In this document: positions 58,794-64,000 of the stretch, one piece after another
Layout of the letters: every line of letters begins with the position of its first letter
How positions within the stretch are numbered: position 1 is the first letter of the stretch
Source: Adiantum capillus-veneris
Lineage: Eukaryota > Streptophyta > Polypodiopsida > Polypodiales > Pteridaceae
DNA: 64,000 bases
Direction: 5' to 3'
Assembly (NCBI GenBank): GCA_014529385.2
Contig: CM043968.1
Span: 27,907,013-27,971,012 of the forward strand
Notes under the pieces: model-generated
What the model was told of the DNA's origin: nothing
The model's input: the letters and a program-made list of their open reading frames with translations, nothing else
The model's database searches: none
Translations under genes and position numbers: made by a program

Positions 58794-60180
58794 TTCTCTC
58801 GCCGTTGGGCTAGGCCCGATTTTCTCTCTTTGGGTCTGTTCTCCTACGCACCAACCCTAATCTCTCTCCCAATTTCTTGCCTTGTTCTACGTGCCTACCA
58901 TGCCTTCTTCCTCACTTGCAGACCTCGCCACGACTGCACCTACATGTTTGACTTTAGTTTTATTCAATTTGGTTCTTTCTTTTTTAAAATTTAATTTAGT
59001 ACAGTTTGAATTCCATCTTCAGTTTATTAATATTCCATTTTATTTTATTTCACTTCACTTCATTTTACTTCATTAAATTTAAAAAACAATAAAAACCCAA
59101 TTTTTCATTTAAAAAACCAAAAAAATCAAATAGTTCAAAAAATCCAAAAAAGAGGATAAAAATTCAAAAAATAGCAAAAAAAGAAAATTAAATACAAACT
59201 CAAAAAAGGGGGATTAATTTAAAAGAAAAACAAAAAACAAAAAATTCACCAAAATCCCAAGAAAACTAAAAACTGAAATTGAAAAATAAAAAACTCACAA
59301 AAACACAAAATTCACAAAACTTTACAAAAAACTGTAAAACTTAGAAAAAAATTCAATAAAATAAAAAAATCTTGAAAAATTCTTAAAAAGTAGAAAATAC
59401 AGATAAAATAAAATTTCAAAAAACACTTCACAAAGAACTTAAAAACACAAAAAAACTTATAAAAACAAAAAAATGGATCTGTTTCTCTCACTTCTTCTTT
59501 TGAGTATCTTTTTTTACTTTTATTTTATTTTTTATTTTGCTTGTTTGTTTTTGTCGGTATATATTTTTATTTTATATATTAAAAAATATCCAAAAAATCA
59601 AAAAACAAAAAAATTTTGCATGTCTCCCTCTTCTTTCCCCGTATACGTCACGTTTACACACATTTACGCACGGTTAGATACGTTTAGAGTAGATACGTCC
59701 TAAGAGTTCAGTTTTGCCAGATTTTGCCCGATTACGCTAAAGTTGGTTAGACTTGCACCAGATTCCATGCATTGACCCTGTTTGTACATGGATTATGATT
59801 TTGGTCTACATTCGGCCAATTCACGAGCTTTAGAGCTTATTCACGTGCATATTTTGATTTTGGCCTGATTTGATAGCAGACTCCACGCTTAACTACCTTT
59901 GACCCGATTTGTTCTAGAGATTCATTTGTGGCCTTCAGATTGTCAAATCACACTAGTTAGAGCCCATTCACATGCGAGATCTTGATTTGACCCAATTTTA
60001 GTTGTTGGTCACATGCTTGAACATGACTAGAGCCCGATTGGATTTGTTGATTGATTTTTTATTGTGACTTTGGCCGAGAGACAATTACTAGAGCTTGTTC
60101 ACACCCAGTGACCCCAGCTTAGCACTTGGCTAGCCTTTAATTGCTAGATTATGCACCATAGTTAGTGCACTTGCTTATAG
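57011..60180. other. AT-rich leader with microsatellites, no gene seen
   Basis: This is low-GC DNA with long A and T stretches (58000-59600). It includes (CA)n(TC)n(CA)n at 58575-58693 and (TC)n at 58736-58790. No protein was recognised. If the Asp-tRNA primer site is real, this is the long untranslated leader of a gypsy element. Confidence 0.45.
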
Positions 60181-60229
60181 ACCTCCTTGACACCATATTT
60201 GACCTAGATCGACAGAGTTTGGCTATCAT

Positions 60230-62340
60230 GGATCTCGAGGCTCTATTTGATAGGCTGTTGTGGGTCCATGGAAAGTTAGATGAATTGTCTATATACACAC
60301 ATGTAGACACTTAGCAAAGGTACATCCAGATTCAGCCCATATACTAGCAAACACCCAGTTTCTAGATGCTTAGGGCCTGAGCACACCCGACCTTGCCAGA
60401 TCACCTTCTTGATGGTTTTGCTACATCTTATAGACGCATGATGGAGGAGATTCCAGAGTGTGTCGTTAGCCCTTTGTGAGGATCGTCTAGACACCTTTGA
60501 GCTACCACAGACTATATCTTTGGATGGGTTTGAGATTGAACCATTGTATGTTGATGAGGATCGGAGGATGTACATGAGGAAGTAAGTTAGATTTGGAGAG
60601 TACCCTTCGTATGACATAGCGAGTGCTACCCCACCAGGTTCCTTACGAGGTACCTATAGGAGTGTTTATGAAGAGGCTACCTATATGTTGTTGTGTGGAC
60701 TACGCTATCACCCTTCTTGGAGTAGTTTTGCTGAGCCTATAGTAGAACCGATGACCATACTCTCTACACAGCCAGCACGACTTAGATCCCTCCAAGATTG
60801 TCATCATCTAGACCATCTACGACCTTTGTTGAGATCATGGTAGAGGCGAGGATAGACATGGAGAGTAGGAGCCAGAGCCTTACCAGTGCACAACCAAAGT
60901 TTCCATGCACAGATATAGACACATCACATGCTACTATGACTAGTCTATATGCTAGAGAGGTTGTAAAGACCACATCACATATTGTGAGAACACATGGCAC
61001 GGAGCTTACTAGATCACATGCATCAGAGATAATGGTGAGACATAGATCACCACACAGAGACACCATGCAAGTACCACATGAGGATAGATTTTCCACGACG
61101 AGCATAGAGCACCATACTGAGCTTGTGCTACATTTCCTAGGCTACAAAGGATTTATGCCTTGGTTTGTTGACCTTGATGGACATTCCTACACCAAAGGCA
61201 CCTTTGTGGATGACATTGACCCTTCAATACGGCAGGTGGTTAGACTTTGCAGACATCACCTTGGTTCGACTGAGTTCTTCACTATTGAGCTTAAGGCCAC
61301 ATGCATGTCCCTGCCGATTAGCCCTAATGATGTTGTAGATAGAGCACATCCCAATGATTGTTTGGAAACCCAAGTATATCCTAGGATAGTGCAGTTACAT
61401 AGACTAGAGCACACATTGGCAGATTGTGGATGTAGATATCTACAAGAGCAGACCATAGGACGGGTTGAGCCAGCCATGAGCCTTATGGTATATCTTGTTG
61501 GAGATCCTTGCAATAGGACTTATAGGGACATAGATGGTACCAGATATTTCTTGATGATGAGATTGCCCTATTTTCCACGACATGGCCATGATCCTCTAGT
61601 GATGACCACACAGAGTCCATAGACACCTGCCAGATAGACTTTCCCTACTAGGTCACCTCCCAAATCTCCATCACATAGACATAATTTTCCTCAAAGCACA
61701 TTTATCAAGGTGAGGTCGAGAGTGATTGAGATGGAGACAAATGCCCAGATTGATAAAAGACAAGTACACTAGAGAGCACTACCATAGAGACACCTAGAGT
61801 GACTATTCTAGAGGTTTTTACTTTTTTCATAGAGGAGGTGCAACCTAGTGAGATTGTTCCTACGCTAGAGACAAGACTTGAGCTAGTAGAAATAGATAGA
61901 GTGCTAGATTCTAACCTTATTGATGATTCCAATGCACTTATCATAGAGCCTACACTTGAGGATATTTCTGATGCACATGACCACGAGAGTGCTGACATTA
62001 CGATTGAGCCATTAGAGACCAAGATACCTACAAATACAATAGAGATAGAGGTTTCCATTGAGATAGATTCTCACAAGCATCCATGACTAGATTCAATAAT
62101 GATTGAGAGGTTAGATTCCCATGCAAGATAGGGGCAGATGAGGTACTTATAGACCATGACTATCACCAAACCCCTAGAGTAGAGGTCACACCTGCGGATT
62201 CATAGACCAGATTTCCTTGAGTGACTCCTACCACAATACTTGAGACACCCCGACATCAGGTAGAGCCTACCTTACAGGATGTTCATGAGAGTAGCACTAC
62301 CTATGCACGACCTAGGACATATCCAGCCTATAGCTCACCA
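60230..62340 (+). pseudogene. unrecognised gag-like coding region full of TAG stops
   Basis: The plus-strand frame can be followed from MDLEALFDRLLWVHGKLDEL (60231) through 60798-61622, the longest open part (274 codons), and on to about 62340 with a frameshift near 61780. Interruptions are mostly TAG, often where a Gln-rich context fits CAG (for instance three TAG codons between about 60310 and 60364), with a few TGA in place of CGA. The open part includes ELVLHFLGYKGFMPWFVDLDG and LEHTLADCGCRYLQEQ. The later part is Glu/Thr/Ile-rich. No domain is recognised. Its position downstream of a primer binding site suggests gag. Confidence 0.4.
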
Positions 62341-62365
62341 TAGAGAGCTTATTGTAGGGCCACTA

Positions 62366-62566
62366 TGTTAGAACAAGGTCCCGTAGGGGCAAGGCCAGGG
62401 GGTCATGGACCTAAGGGGCACGCCCCAAACCTAAGGACTAGGGCGGTCAAGGCGGCCAGGCTAGATAGTGTGGAAGGGGATCCATCTAGGGCAAGGGGCT
62501 AGGAGATCGCGTATATAATGGGAGGTTGGGAGGAGGATCTTGGAGTCTAGCTCCCTAGTTCTTACA
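62366..62566 (+). mobile_element. 201-bp solo LTR
   Basis: It starts TGTTAGAAC and ends GTTCTTACA (inverted ends). The 5-bp duplication CACTA flanks it at 62361-62365 and 62567-62571. A TATA-like GTATATAATGGG lies near 62512. There is no interior or second LTR, so it is a solo LTR or a very short element inserted in the gag-like region. Confidence 0.75.
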
Positions 62567-62571
62567 CACTA

Positions 62572-64000
62572 GACACGTTTATGTGCCTAGCATGATGACA
62601 CAGACTAGACCATTAGCTAGTGATGATACACTCATTTGGATTGAGAGCAACAATACACATGATGGTTTATCCTAGGATTGGCTCACATCTAGATAGTCAC
62701 TGGAGGCACAAGGAATTTATAGAGGACATAGAAAGATTTGGGTCCCTAGGCCACATAACATAGCACATCCTCATAGATCTCCTACACCTTCTTTGATCAC
62801 ACCCACGCTAGAGAGATCTAGACCATGTTCACAACCTATAGAGAGGCCTACCCCATGACAAGTGCCGACACGAGCTAGATATTCACGACCACAGATGGGG
62901 TAAGCTTGACCTACATTGTTAGGGGAGGGAATCACAACACTTATAAAGTCTATGCAACACAACCTAGATCAACATAATGTCAATTGAGGACACAAATGAC
63001 ACGATAGATGCACGGAAGCAATCTCTTTATCTTGCTAGGTGGAGACCATCCCACGCATACAACACTCTGGAAGGCTAACTAAACCACAATCTAGAATCTC
63101 ACTACTCTCAACTACACCATCCAAGCTGCATACACACAAACGGAAGGAAACTCACTAAACGATATGAGAATTGATGAGACTTAAGAAACACCATCCCCTC
63201 ACTAGGCCCTACACCTGTCCCAAAGCCTCTACACTCAAAACCCTCACTCTATACCCATCTGCAAAAAACGCGTATGAAGATAGAGCCGGATTTAGGAAGT
63301 GCCCAAAACTAAAATCTATGAATACCACTTCGTAGCTTACGTTGCCACAATTTTAATGACTACCTGCACGTAGAAAATAGACATTGTTTGATATACTTAC
63401 GGTTGTCTATAGCTCATGGATGAGCGAGCATGTTCGCTCCGTTTCGCGAGGAATGCTTGGCATTGTCACGTAGCTCTTGCTGAGGCTAGCGCGATGGTGT
63501 TGTCGGATCTCCAATGTGATGAGTGAGTGGGGAGTAGTGCCAGGATGAAGCTCACGCTCTCTCTCTTCCTCTCTCACACACAGTCAACGGTATCTTAAAA
63601 CTTGATTATGATAAAAGTTCTCTTTACAAAATGACCTAGATACCTTATATACTAAGGCTACCATAGGTTAAACCTAAAATAGAGTTCAAGGGGTCAAATG
63701 GCTTTGTATTTACAATCTAGAAGTGCCATTTCACCCCGGCTTTTGCACCTATTTATTACAAATGATGTTTATAACCATAATCCTTAGCATTTCATAACTC
63801 TCAAAAACTAAGGCTTTGTTGAGTTATGTCATGCTGTTGACCCACGGGTCAACACTGCCCCCGTCCGAATTCATGTGGTCCTTGACATGACCTGTTGTCA
63901 ATGTCGGTGCGGTCTTTGTTGTCGTTTTTGCTTTTGTTTTCTCCATTGCTTGTACTTTTGTCAAACCACAACAAGAACTATGATTCATGAAAAACATAAT
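62572..64000. other. non-coding retroelement-like DNA to the window end
   Basis: No gene was recognised. The stretch resumes the decayed gag-like reading for a few hundred bases, then becomes non-coding. The 20-base inverted sequence TGTTGACCCACGGGTCAACA lies at 63836-63855, followed by GTCC-rich DNA resembling leader regions of LTR elements. Confidence 0.3.

Overview
The window is a stretch of plant nuclear DNA made almost entirely of transposable elements nested inside one another. It looks like a land plant with a large, repeat-rich, methylated genome. The evidence is plant-type Ty1/copia and Ty3/gypsy elements, initiator-Met-tRNA and Asp-tRNA primer binding sites, a hAT transposase, many long TC/GA, GT and AT microsatellites, spliceosomal introns of 75-126 bp, and premature stops that read as C-to-T changes. 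A piggyBac-type transposase and the microsatellite load would suit a fern, lycophyte or gymnosperm, but the sequence alone does not fix the lineage. No ordinary host gene was recognised.

Layout. 1-7.7 kb: non-coding repeats with one 518-bp MITE (2500-3017). 7.7-9.8 kb: decayed hAT transposase. 10.0-11.4 kb: decayed minus-strand gene with a possible kinase catalytic-loop motif. 11.4-18.7 kb: tandem duplications, microsatellites, a SINE and a DUF4283/zinc-knuckle remnant. 18.7-21.4 kb: deleted chromovirus. 22-25.3 kb: coiled-coil remnant and a piggyBac transposase pseudogene. From about 25.33 to 53.2 kb everything sits inside one copia element (copia-1). It was split by a gypsy element (25376-41143, TSD GGTGT) that itself carries a 4.3-kb TIR element with a captured peroxiredoxin-like gene fragment and a 1.5-kb TRIM. 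It was also split by a 767-bp TIR element and by a 9,959-bp DNA transposon (42573-52531). Removing these insertions restores copia codons exactly or nearly so at the junctions. 53.2-55.6 kb: second copia element. 57-63 kb: probable Athila/Tat-like gypsy with a stop-riddled gag-like region, holding a solo LTR.

The outstanding object is the 9,959-bp transposon. It has 20-bp terminal inverted repeats beginning CATTAGGA (19/20 identical) and a 2-bp TC duplication. It carries four genes arranged convergently around three large palindromes. Two plus-strand genes (415 and 499 codons) belong to no family I recognise. A minus-strand gene encodes a histone H3 whose first seven tail residues match canonical H3 and whose histone fold is complete, but with roughly 150-190 residues of Arg/Ser/Pro-rich and acidic linker between them. 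A minus-strand four-exon gene of 865 codons encodes a transposase-like protein with a plausible D-D-E triad and a CPxC knuckle. I infer a multi-gene transposon that supplies its own chromatin protein. This copy is inactive: three of its four genes carry premature stops, each explained by one C-to-T change.
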